DNA of 64,000 nt from Marinospirillum alkalitolerans. Its GTDB lineage: Bacteria > Pseudomonadota > Gammaproteobacteria > Pseudomonadales > Halomonadaceae. The notes under the pieces were generated by a model, which made no database searches, was not told the origin of the DNA, and saw only the letters and a program-made list of their open reading frames with translations. A program made the translations under genes and the position numbers. Positions within the stretch are counted from its first letter, which is position 1, and each line of letters opens with the position of its first letter. Positions 43,569 through 50,781 of the stretch are shown here, piece after piece. Location: assembly GCF_045055655.1 (NCBI RefSeq), contig NZ_JBANFI010000007.1, positions 1-64,000 on the forward strand, written 5' to 3'.

Positions 43569-44735
43569 TTAAGATTGAGTCGCTGCGGCTTCAAGAGCGG
43601 CAACAGCGGGGAGTTTTTTGCCTTCGACATACTCAAGGAAGGCACCGCCTCCAGTCGAAATATAAGAGACCTGTTCAGCTATGCCATATTGGTCAATCGC
43701 GGCAAGGGTATCACCACCACCGGCAATCGAAAAGGCAGGACTCTGGGCGATAGCGCGCGATAAGACCTCGGTACCACTACTGAACTGCTGGATTTCAAAC
43801 ACACCTACAGGGCCATTCCACAAAATGGTCTGAGCTTCTTTGAGCAGCAGAGACAGCGCCGCAGCAGAATCTGGACCAATATCCAGGATCATATCGTCTT
43901 CGGCGACGTCTTCAACGGCCTTGATGCTGGCCTCAGCTTGATCTGAAAATTCTTTGGCGACCACGACATCGCTAGGCAGAGGAATATTGACCTTCTCCAT
44001 CAGAGCGCGGGCTTGATCGAGCAGCTCAGGCTCATAGAGGGAGCGACCGACAGGAAAGCCTGCTGCCGCAAGGAAGGTATTGGCAATACCGCCGCCGGTA
44101 ATGATTTGATCGCACTGCTCTGCCAAGGCATTCAGCACTTCCAGCTTGGTCGAGACCTTGGAGCCACCAACGATGGCCAGCATCGGGCGTGCAGGTTGTG
44201 CGAGGGCTTTTTCTAAAGCGTCCAGCTCAGCGGCGAGCAGTGGGCCAGCACAGGCGACAGGCGCAAAGCGGGCGACACCATGCGTCGAGGCCTGAGCGCG
44301 ATGCGCTGTACCAAAGGCATCCATCACAAAGATATCGCACAGGGCGGCATAGCGTTGGGCCAGCGCGTCAGCGTCTTTTTTCTCACCGAGGTTAAAGCGC
44401 ACATTTTCTAGCAGCACCACTTCACCGGCGGCCACTTCGACGCCATCCAGATAGTCCTTGATCAGACGCACTGGCTGACCAAGTAGATCGCTCAGATGCT
44501 CAGCGACGGGCGCTAAGGAGTTCTTTTCATCGGCCTGGCCTTCTTCTGGGCGACCCAGATGCGACATCAGCATCACCTTGGCTCCAGCCTGTTGTGCGGC
44601 CTGGATCGTTGGTAGGCTGGCGCGAATACGCGCATCGGAGCTGACTTTGCCATCTTTAATCGGTACATTCAGATCTTCACGGATCAGCACGCGCTGGCCG
44701 GCCAGATCGAGATCGGTCATTTTAATGACTTGCAT
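43569..44735 (-). CDS. pgk: Phosphoglycerate kinase
   Basis: It transfers a phosphate from 1,3-bisphosphoglycerate to ADP. The 388-residue protein has REDLNVPIKDGKV, MLMSHLGRPEEG, the hinge segment IVGGSKVSTKLEVL and the C-terminal nucleotide-binding SIAGGGDTLAAI. Start ATG 44735 follows GAGGAGA. The 39-bp gap to fba and the 51-bp gap to epd have no terminator, so the three are one transcript. Confidence 0.97.
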   Translation of the reverse strand: MQVIKMTDLDLAGQRVLIREDLNVPIKDGKVSSDARIRASLPTIQAAQQAGAKVMLMSHLGRPEEGQADEKNSLAPVAEHLSDLLGQPVRLIKDYLDGVEVAAGEVVLLENVRFNLGEKKDADALAQRYAALCDIFVMDAFGTAHRAQASTHGVARFAPVACAGPLLAAELDALEKALAQPARPMLAIVGGSKVSTKLEVLNALAEQCDQIITGGGIANTFLAAAGFPVGRSLYEPELLDQARALMEKVNIPLPSDVVVAKEFSDQAEASIKAVEDVAEDDMILDIGPDSAAALSLLLKEAQTILWNGPVGVFEIQQFSSGTEVLSRAIAQSPAFSIAGGGDTLAAIDQYGIAEQVSYISTGGGAFLEYVEGKKLPAVAALEAAATQS

Positions 44736-44786
44736 GGTCTCTCCTCTTGATAAGCTTAATCGGTTTATTCAATGCATCAGTGCAAT

Positions 44787-45827
44787 CTATTGGGGTGAAG
44801 CAGGAACAGCAGGTTGAGCTTGCCAGTGCAGCGCGATATCCAGCATCCGATTGGCAAAGCCCCACTCATTATCAAACCAGCATAACAGCTTGAGCAGATG
44901 ACGCCCTGCCACCCGTGTCTGCGTGGCGTCCACTATGGCAGAGCGCGGATCATGGTTGAAATCGATGGAGGCATGGGGTTCTTCTGTATAGCCTAAAATG
45001 CCACTTAAAGCGCCTTGGCTGGCCTCAAGCAAAAGCTGGTTGACCTCGGTGACACCAACAGGCTGATCCAGCCACAGGCTGATATCCATGGCAGAGACAT
45101 TCAGGGTGGGCACGCGCAGATGTAGGCTTTCTATGCGCCCATCGAGATGAGGCAGCAGACGGCTGATGCCCTTGGCGAGCCCAGTATCGACTGGAATAAT
45201 CGAGGCCAGGGCTGAGCGGGTCAAGCGCAGATCCTGATGATGATAGGCATCGCTGACGGGCTGATCATTCATCACCGAATGCAGCGTTGTGGTGCTGCCT
45301 GCAGCGATACCATAGGCTTCATCGAGCAATTTCAACACAGGAATCAAGCAGTTGGTGGTGCAGGAACCGGCTGAAATAATGCGCTGTTGCGCCTTGAGCT
45401 GCTGATGGTTGACGCCATAGATGATGGTGGCATCAACATCCGCTTCAGCTGGTTGTGAAAAAATCAGCCTTTGCGCCCCAGCCTGAAGATGAATCTCTGC
45501 CGTGGCGCGATCTTTAAAACTGCCGGTGCACTCTAACAGCAGATCGATGCCCAGCTCCTGCCACGGCAGATCCGCTGCCTTTTGATGGCGTAGCACTTGA
45601 AGGGGCTGATCATTAATCCATAACTGGCCGTCAGCGGCACGCACACGGCCAGGAAAGCGACCGTGAATGGTGTCATAGCGCGTAAGGTAAGCCAGGGTTT
45701 CAAGGTCGGCCAGTTCGTTCAGGGCCACCAGTTGCAGCGCACGACAATCTTCCCGCTCGACAAGGGCGCGCAGAATACATTGACCAATGCGGCCGTAACC
45801 GTTAATAGCAAGGCGTGAAGGTTGCAC
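44787..45827 (-). CDS. epd: D-erythrose-4-phosphate dehydrogenase
   Basis: It oxidises erythrose 4-phosphate to 4-phosphoerythronate for pyridoxal phosphate synthesis, and resembles GAPDH. The 346-residue protein has the Rossmann NGYGRIGQ, LNELADLETLAYL (Epd-type, not the usual GAPDH VND), the catalytic Cys156 in SAGSCTTNC and the Epd-like DFNHDPRSAIVDATQTRV. Activity as a GAPDH cannot be excluded. The start is GTG 45827, with only a weak ribosome binding site. No in-frame ATG precedes the GxGxxG fold. The tkt gene lies upstream beyond the inserted region. Confidence 0.9.
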   Translation of the reverse strand: MQPSRLAINGYGRIGQCILRALVEREDCRALQLVALNELADLETLAYLTRYDTIHGRFPGRVRAADGQLWINDQPLQVLRHQKAADLPWQELGIDLLLECTGSFKDRATAEIHLQAGAQRLIFSQPAEADVDATIIYGVNHQQLKAQQRIISAGSCTTNCLIPVLKLLDEAYGIAAGSTTTLHSVMNDQPVSDAYHHQDLRLTRSALASIIPVDTGLAKGISRLLPHLDGRIESLHLRVPTLNVSAMDISLWLDQPVGVTEVNQLLLEASQGALSGILGYTEEPHASIDFNHDPRSAIVDATQTRVAGRHLLKLLCWFDNEWGFANRMLDIALHWQAQPAVPASPQ

Positions 45828-46020
45828 TATTCAAAGAACCTGACTCAAGAACCGAAATGAAGTCGCCTATTTTCACGCATCGCGCGCATCAGCGCAAACT
45901 TGTTTCTCGCGCCCTAATTAAGTGACTGAACTCAGCGCTTTTGCCCAAAGGGTAATAAATCATTACGATGAAACGGTAAAGTAGAGTTTACCTGTGTGAA
46001 CTCTTTGTGCTAATCTCAAC
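45828..46020. promoter_or_regulatory. Divergent region between epd and the MqsR-like toxin gene, with promoter
   Basis: On the + strand -35 TTTACC (45987-45992) and -10 TAATCT (46011-46016) are 18 bp apart, a plausible toxin promoter. The -35 is one arm of the inverted repeat GGTAAA-gtagag-TTTACC (45975-45992). A further repeat, GTAAT-aaatc-ATTAC, lies at 45952-45966. These are candidate antitoxin sites. The epd promoter should lie at 45830-45950 on the - strand, but I cannot place it. Confidence 0.5.
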
Positions 46021-46035
46021 TAACCATTATGGTTA
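46021..46035. promoter_or_regulatory. Candidate antitoxin operator palindrome
   Basis: TAACCAT-T-ATGGTTA is a perfect 7-bp inverted repeat with a 1-nt centre at the predicted transcription start of the toxin-antitoxin operon. E. coli MqsA binds AACCT(N)AGGTT-type palindromes, and the arms here (AACC/GGTT) match that core. Binding is inferred. Confidence 0.65.
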
Positions 46036-46049
46036 CATGGAGTGTTTTC

Positions 46050-46400
46050 TTGGCTGACCATAATCCACAACAGCCATTCTTCGACCTGAAGCTTGTCAAA
46101 GAAGCGGCGGCTAGAGAGGACATCGAATATGAACGCAAAGTTCGCAAAGACATTGCCAATTTGGGCTATGAGCTATCTGATGTCATTTTATGCCTTCAAG
46201 GTCTGAAACCAGACCATTTCCACAAGTCCCATGCTTACAATGACCAAGGCTACCCGCTGCGAATGGATGCCTACGTGTACACCTACACCTGGTTTGACAA
46301 AAACGAAGATGAAGAAAAGCAAGATAAGCTCTATATCAAGTTTTCATTAGTGAATGGGAAGCTGTTGATTAACCTAGCTTCTTTCCATCTGAGTTCTTAG
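46050..46400 (+). CDS. MqsR-family toxin (probable mRNA interferase)
   Basis: MqsR toxins are RelE-fold endoribonucleases. This protein shares the family core pattern: DLKLVKEAAAREDIEY, GYELSDVILCLQGLKPDHFHK (MqsR has CNVIIGLSESDFYKS), then AYNDQGYPLRMDAYVYTY and LYIKFSLVNGKLLINLASF. The acidic insert NEDEEKQD is unusual. Two starts are possible. ATG 46029 lies inside the operator palindrome and has no ribosome binding site. TTG 46050 follows GGAG at 46039-46042 and is preferred (116 residues, beginning ADHNPQQPFFDLKL). The antitoxin gene follows 13 bp downstream, toxin first, as in mqsRA. Confidence 0.72.
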   Translation: MADHNPQQPFFDLKLVKEAAAREDIEYERKVRKDIANLGYELSDVILCLQGLKPDHFHKSHAYNDQGYPLRMDAYVYTYTWFDKNEDEEKQDKLYIKFSLVNGKLLINLASFHLSS

Positions 46401-46413
46401 CGTAGAGAGAAAA

Positions 46414-46872
46414 ATGATGAGCACCTGCAACCTGTGCGGATCAGCATCAGTGAGCACACATCAAGAAAATGAAACCATCAAGTACAAGAGTGGTTTTATC
46501 ACTCCACTTCTGCCTTACTCAGTCTGTGATGACTGTGGTTATGAGTTTGTTTCTACTGAACAAATCAAAGCGGGTGATGCGTTAATTCGTGAAGCCAAAA
46601 AAGACTATGACGGCTTGTACACCAGTGAAGAAATCAAGGCTGCCCGAGAAGAACTGGGCTTAAGCCAGGCTGAAGCCGCTGAACTTTTTGGTGGTGGTCG
46701 TAACGCTTTTTCTAAATATGAGCGCGGTGAAGTAGCACAAAGCGTTGCTATGGATCGGTTGATTAAACTCTGCGTAAAAAGCGAAGAAACCTTTGAACAC
46801 TTAAAGCAGATTGCATACGGCAAAGCAGGCATAGTGGCAGCGACAAAACGCAACAGCCGCAAAGTCGTTTAA
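46414..46872 (+). CDS. MqsA-family antitoxin with zinc finger and HTH
   Basis: A 152-residue protein with an N-terminal YgiT-type zinc finger (C5, C8, C38, C41) and a C-terminal XRE helix-turn-helix. The motif LGLSQAEAAELFGGGRNAFS followed by KYERGE matches MqsA strongly. In the family the N-terminal half neutralises the toxin and the HTH represses the operon. About 20 extra residues at the C terminus (AYGKAGIVAATKRNSRKVV) are not in E. coli MqsA. ATG 46414 or 46417 may be used. The pair sits between epd and tkt, which are adjacent in most relatives. Confidence 0.85.
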   Translation: MMSTCNLCGSASVSTHQENETIKYKSGFITPLLPYSVCDDCGYEFVSTEQIKAGDALIREAKKDYDGLYTSEEIKAAREELGLSQAEAAELFGGGRNAFSKYERGEVAQSVAMDRLIKLCVKSEETFEHLKQIAYGKAGIVAATKRNSRKVV

Positions 46873-46972
46873 TTTACAGACCATTTTGAATAACTGCTGG
46901 ATGACGATCAGTTCACAGCTGATTTTAGTCGATCTTTTGGCATGGGCTATTGCTCGGAAAGGGTAACGATTC

Positions 46973-47170
46973 ATGGATAAAAAACTGCTCAGTGAGGCTA
47001 GTGCTGAAATTGAGTTGATTGATATTCATCTATTTATTTGCAACCTACAGCGCTGGGATGAAGAGATTGATGCCTTCAGCATTAAAAAGTCTCAGAAAAA
47101 CACAGTGGAAGTAACGGGTGAGTTTTATGAGGGACTATGCAAGGTTAACGGATATTGTGGCTTGAGCTGA
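46973..47170 (+). CDS. Small hypothetical protein, 65 residues
   Basis: A short frame starting MDKKLLSEASAEIELIDIHL, without a recognised domain. A weak AAGGG lies 12 nt before the ATG, so coding status is uncertain. It falls in the inserted region between the toxin-antitoxin pair and the dead regulator, and could be a fragment of a former gene. The 100 bp upstream have no feature I can name. Confidence 0.35.
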   Translation: MDKKLLSEASAEIELIDIHLFICNLQRWDEEIDAFSIKKSQKNTVEVTGEFYEGLCKVNGYCGLS

Positions 47171-47225
47171 AAAAAGCCCCTGCATTGCTGTCAAGACTCT
47201 ATCAAGGGTGTTGTTGGACATGCCG

Positions 47226-47555
47226 CTAATCTCTCAAGTATATCAACTCACAACGAGGCCGAGTGTTGTTTAACAACAGGTTCTGCTCGTTAAAATCCTT
47301 AGCCCGCAGCCTTTGTAGGCTGATCACGTCACTCTCCACTGCTGATTCATCTTCACATTCACCAATAATCAAGGTATCCAGCGAGCACCCCAGCGCTTCT
47401 TTTAATAATGCCAGTGATCGGAAGCTGGGCGTCTCACGGCCATTTTCCTAGGCTGATACGGATGATTTTGTCACCTCCACCGCGAACCCCAGCTGCTCCT
47501 GCGTCAGGCCGGCGGCCAAACGCAACTGGCGTAATCGGACGGGAAATCGAGACAT
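47226..47555 (-). pseudogene. XRE-family HTH regulator interrupted by an amber codon
   Basis: Read from ATG 47555 (7 nt after GGAG), the frame gives MSRFPVRLRQLRLAAGLTQE, then QLGFAVEVTKSSVSA, then TAG (47448-47450), and continues in the same frame as ENGRETPSFRSLALLKEALG, CSLDTLIIGE and more to TAG at 47226. XRE repressors have Trp at the stop position (the family pattern SxWENG). A TGG-to-TAG change thus broke an otherwise intact gene of 109 residues. Codon-scale similarity continues beyond the stop, so the mutation looks recent. It may still make a 35-residue HTH fragment. Confidence 0.8.
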
Positions 47556-47608
47556 CGGTAAGCTCCAGCAAATGATCAGGTTTGTTGGAACTAAAGTATA
47601 GGGTTTGC

Positions 47609-47638
47609 TTGAATCTGCTGTATGGTATAGTTGATAAT
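47609..47638 (+). promoter_or_regulatory. Weak promoter candidate for the two-TM zinc-ribbon gene
   Basis: TTGAAT (47609-47614) and GATAAT (47633-47638) are 18 bp apart, within the AT-rich 230 bp between the dead regulator and the next gene. It overlaps the likely promoter of the divergent regulator (TATACT on the other strand near 47596). Confidence 0.35.
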
Positions 47639-47785
47639 TATTTTTCAGCATATCTTGTTTGTCAGGGTTTTAGATAGGCAGAAATATAAAAACCTTATGT
47701 TGTCTTGGCTCTTAATCATATCTTCACTCATTTGATATTTGTGGTGCGATTTTTATTTTTAGTTAAAAAATATATGGAGTTGAAA

Positions 47786-48316
47786 ATGGAGTTGATATTT
47801 TTTATTTGGGTTTTGTGTGGTGTGGTTGCAGCTTTTATTGCTAGCTTAAAAGGGGTTAGTATTCTCGGATGGTTTTTTCTAGGGGTTTTGTTTGGGCCTT
47901 TATCATGGTTATTTTTGGCTGTGAAAACCTCCGAAGAAAAACCTGATAACATGATAGATGAAAGAACAAGGATTTGCCCATATTGTGCTGAATCAGTAAA
48001 GAAGGATGCAAAGGTTTGTAGATATTGTAGTAGGGACTTACCGGATAGAATAATGGGTCTTCATGTTGATGCTGTACGTGAAGGTGAGGCTAAAATAAAA
48101 GGTGTGCGTGTTGGTGATGTCATTTATAAAATCGCCGATAAATATGTTATTGATAATAGTGTGTTGAAGCAGTGTATGAATGATCTTGAAGGGCAGGAAG
48201 TGAATCTCTTAATTGCTCGTGATAGCCATGTTGTTAATATTTTTATTAAGGCAGGGCCTCTTGGTGTTTCATGTAGTGAGTTAGAGATAGATAAACCATT
48301 CGGGTCTGATAATTGA
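47786..48316 (+). CDS. Two-TM, zinc-ribbon, PDZ-like protein of unknown role
   Basis: A 176-residue protein with three parts: two membrane helices (about 3-20 and 27-46), a cytoplasmic zinc ribbon (CPYC at 64-67 and CRYC at 78-81), and a PDZ-like domain (about 88-157, with GVRVGDVIYKIADKYVIDN). The membrane part resembles small prokaryotic membrane proteins with PLDc_N/DUF-type helices, but I do not assign a family. ATG 47786 follows GGAG. The DNA is clearly more AT-rich than its surroundings, and codons differ (many TTT, ATA, AAA), suggesting transfer. Divergent pairing with the dead XRE gene suggests a former regulator-target pair. Confidence 0.75.
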   Translation: MELIFFIWVLCGVVAAFIASLKGVSILGWFFLGVLFGPLSWLFLAVKTSEEKPDNMIDERTRICPYCAESVKKDAKVCRYCSRDLPDRIMGLHVDAVREGEAKIKGVRVGDVIYKIADKYVIDNSVLKQCMNDLEGQEVNLLIARDSHVVNIFIKAGPLGVSCSELEIDKPFGSDN

Positions 48317-48433
48317 AGTTGTATTTTTTATGGCTGAAATTATGCCGGTCCCTTAGATTTTCTTCTTAAGAAGCTCTTGAGGAATTTTTTGACTGAAAGA
48401 CTTATCTCGCGCCCTGCGCTCAAGCCTCGCCCA

Positions 48434-48464
48434 ATAAAAAAACGGAGCCAAGAGTGGCTCCGTT
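48434..48464 (-). terminator. Intrinsic terminator of tkt
   Basis: On the minus strand AACGGAGCCA pairs with TGGCTCCGTT around ACTC/CTCT-like loop bases, followed by a T-run (the aaaaaa at 48435-48440 of the + strand). It lies 21 bp after the tkt stop. Confidence 0.92.
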
Positions 48465-48484
48465 GGGCTGATCAAACGTGACGA

Positions 48485-50491
48485 TTAATCGTCCAGACCT
48501 TCGAGCAGTTCTTCGACAGTGGCGACCACATTTTCAACGGTGAAGCCAAACTCGGCAAAGAGCTGATCTGCTGGCGCGGATTCACCAAAGGTTTCCATGC
48601 CGATAATCGCGCCTTCCAGACCGGCATACTTGTACCACCAGTCTTTGTGTGAGGCTTCGATGACGACGCGGGCACCCACTTCTGCAGGCAGAACGGCCTG
48701 ACGATAAGCGGCATCCTGCTGCTCGAATACATCAGTAGAAGGCAGGCTGACCACGCGAATCTGCTTGCCTTGTGCGCTCAGCTGCTCAGCGGCTTGCATC
48801 GCGAGGCCCACTTCTGAGCCAGTCGCGATCAGAAGGGCTTCAGGCTCACCAGTGCAATCACGCAGGATGTAACCGCCACGGGCGATATTGGCCAGTTGAG
48901 CGGCATCGCGCTGCTGATGGGGCAGGTTCTGACGCGAGAAGATCAGTGCGGTGGGGCCGTCTTTACGCTCCAGAGCGGATTTCCAGGCTACAGCGGTTTC
49001 CACAGCATCGGCAGGACGCCAAACACTCATATTCGGCGTGCCGCGCAGGCTGGCGAGCTGTTCAATCGGCTGGTGGGTGGGGCCATCTTCGCCCAAGCCA
49101 ATCGAGTCATGAGTAAAGACCTCAATATGCTGCTTCTTCATCAGCGCGGCCATACGCAGGGCATTACGCGCATATTCCATAAAGATCAGGAAGGTCGCAC
49201 CATAGGGGATAAAACCACCGTGCAGGCTGATGCCGTTGATGATCGCCGCCATACCGAACTCGCGCACACCATAGTGGACGTAGTTACCCGAGGCATCTTC
49301 ACGCGTGATGGCCTTGGCACCCTTCCAGAAGGTCAGGTTGGAGGGGGCGAGGTCAGCAGAGCCGCCGAGCAGCTCAGGCAGCTGAGGGGCAAGGGTATTG
49401 AGCACATTCTGGCTGGCTTTGCGACTGGCGATGGTTTCGCCTGCGGCTTGCAGCTGCGCGATGTAGGCTTCGAGGTTGGCTTGGAAATCCTGCGGCAGAT
49501 CACCTTGCATCCGGCGCGTATATTCAGCCGCCAGTTCTGGGTGGGCCTGCTGGTAGGCAGCGAACTTCTGCTCCCAACTGGCTTCAGCCGCTGCGCCTTT
49601 TTGCTGGGCATTCCACGCTGCGGCGATGTCTTCAGGAATCACAAACGGCGCATGCGGCCAGCCGAGTTGCTCACGCGTGAGGGCGATTTCATCCTCACCC
49701 AGCGGGGCACCGTGGCAGTCTTCTTTACCGCCCTTATTAGGCGAGCCAAAACCTATCACGGTTTTGCAGATAATCAGGGTGGGGCGCTCATCATCTTGGC
49801 GCGCGGTTTCAATCGCGGCCTTGATTTCTTCTGGCTGATGACCATCGACGCGCAGAACCTGCCAGCCGTAAGCTTCAAAGCGTTGTGCGGTGTTGTCGGT
49901 AAACCAGCCTTCCACTTCGCCATCAATTGAGATGCCATTGTCATCATAGAAGGCGATCAGCTTGCCCAGACCCAGTGTACCGGCAAGTGAACAAACTTCA
50001 TGTGAAATGCCTTCCATCAAACAGCCATCACCAAGGAAGCAGTAGGTAAAGTGGTCAACGATGGCATGCTGAGGGCGGTTGAACTGAGCCGCGAGGGTTT
50101 TTTCTGCCAGCGCCATGCCCACGGCATTGGCGATGCCTTGGCCGAGTGGGCCAGTGGTGGTTTCAACGCCAGGGGTATAGCCATATTCTGGATGGCCAGG
50201 TGTTTTGCTGTGCAGTTGGCGGAAGTTTTGCAGATCTTCTAGCGTCACATCATAGCCAGAAAGATGCAGCAGGGCATAAATCAGCATCGAGCCGTGGCCG
50301 TTGGAGAGCACAAAGCGATCACGATCTGTCCAGTTGGGGTTGCCTGGGTTGTGCTTGAAATAATCGTTCCACAGCACTTCGGCGATGTCTGCCATGCCCA
50401 TCGGCGCGCCTGGGTGCCCGGACTTGGCCTTTTGGACGGCATCCATCGCCAGGGCGCGTATTGCATTGGCGCGGTCGAAACGTGAAGTCAT
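48485..50491 (-). CDS. tkt: Transketolase
   Basis: A thiamine-diphosphate enzyme of the pentose phosphate pathway. It moves two-carbon units between sugar phosphates and makes erythrose 4-phosphate, the Epd substrate. The 668-residue protein has the ThDP motif GDGCLMEGISHEV, DDNGISIDG, SNGHGSM and the C-terminal THDSIGLGEDGPTHQPIEQL. The start is taken at ATG 50491 (MTSRFDRANAIRAL), 9 nt after AGGAGA, rather than six codons earlier. It is normally next to epd. Here it is about 2.7 kb away because of the insertion. Confidence 0.97.
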   Translation of the reverse strand: MTSRFDRANAIRALAMDAVQKAKSGHPGAPMGMADIAEVLWNDYFKHNPGNPNWTDRDRFVLSNGHGSMLIYALLHLSGYDVTLEDLQNFRQLHSKTPGHPEYGYTPGVETTTGPLGQGIANAVGMALAEKTLAAQFNRPQHAIVDHFTYCFLGDGCLMEGISHEVCSLAGTLGLGKLIAFYDDNGISIDGEVEGWFTDNTAQRFEAYGWQVLRVDGHQPEEIKAAIETARQDDERPTLIICKTVIGFGSPNKGGKEDCHGAPLGEDEIALTREQLGWPHAPFVIPEDIAAAWNAQQKGAAAEASWEQKFAAYQQAHPELAAEYTRRMQGDLPQDFQANLEAYIAQLQAAGETIASRKASQNVLNTLAPQLPELLGGSADLAPSNLTFWKGAKAITREDASGNYVHYGVREFGMAAIINGISLHGGFIPYGATFLIFMEYARNALRMAALMKKQHIEVFTHDSIGLGEDGPTHQPIEQLASLRGTPNMSVWRPADAVETAVAWKSALERKDGPTALIFSRQNLPHQQRDAAQLANIARGGYILRDCTGEPEALLIATGSEVGLAMQAAEQLSAQGKQIRVVSLPSTDVFEQQDAAYRQAVLPAEVGARVVIEASHKDWWYKYAGLEGAIIGMETFGESAPADQLFAEFGFTVENVVATVEELLEGLDD

Positions 50492-50781
50492 GGGTCGTGC
50501 TCTCCTCACCTAAGGTGTGTTATCAAAAATAAAGCGCGCCGAATCAGGCGCTGCAAAAAGCTATTTTCTCGCATCTTGCCAAGCGTGGCAAATCCCGCGC
50601 CCTGTCAGTGCTGGTTCAACTTGAGCGGCGTTCATCTCAAGCGGGGGCTTTTTCAAGTGCAAGCACTGCGATAGCTGGTTAGAATGCATAGAGAACAGCA
50701 AGGTGCCGTTGAAAGTCAGCATCAAAGCGCACTGATTTTGAGGTTATTTCCTTTTTTATCAACAGGAGCATAAAGCCAGCT
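50492..50781. promoter_or_regulatory. Divergent tkt-metK control region
   Basis: A 290-bp gap. On the + strand a TAGAAT (50680-50685) could be a -10 for metK, but no -35 is convincing. CTTGAG and CTCAAG form an inverted repeat (about 50629-50642). I see no known SAM or SAH riboswitch, though I cannot exclude a small one. A long leader before metK would allow RNA control. Confidence 0.4.

Noticed and set aside
47171..47225. Possible terminator with a run of A/T near aaaaaagcccc
   Set aside because: On either strand the potential stem is only about 3 bp, too weak to call.
47263..47451. 62-codon plus-strand frame in the insertion
   Set aside because: It is antisense to the broken XRE gene, which has clear family similarity.
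48896..49930. 344-codon plus-strand frame opposite tkt
   Set aside because: It is an antisense shadow of transketolase, without ribosome binding site or known domain.
50510..50781. SAM or SAH riboswitch before metK
   Set aside because: I found no recognisable conserved core of a SAM-I, SAM-II or SAH element by eye. A covariance search would decide.
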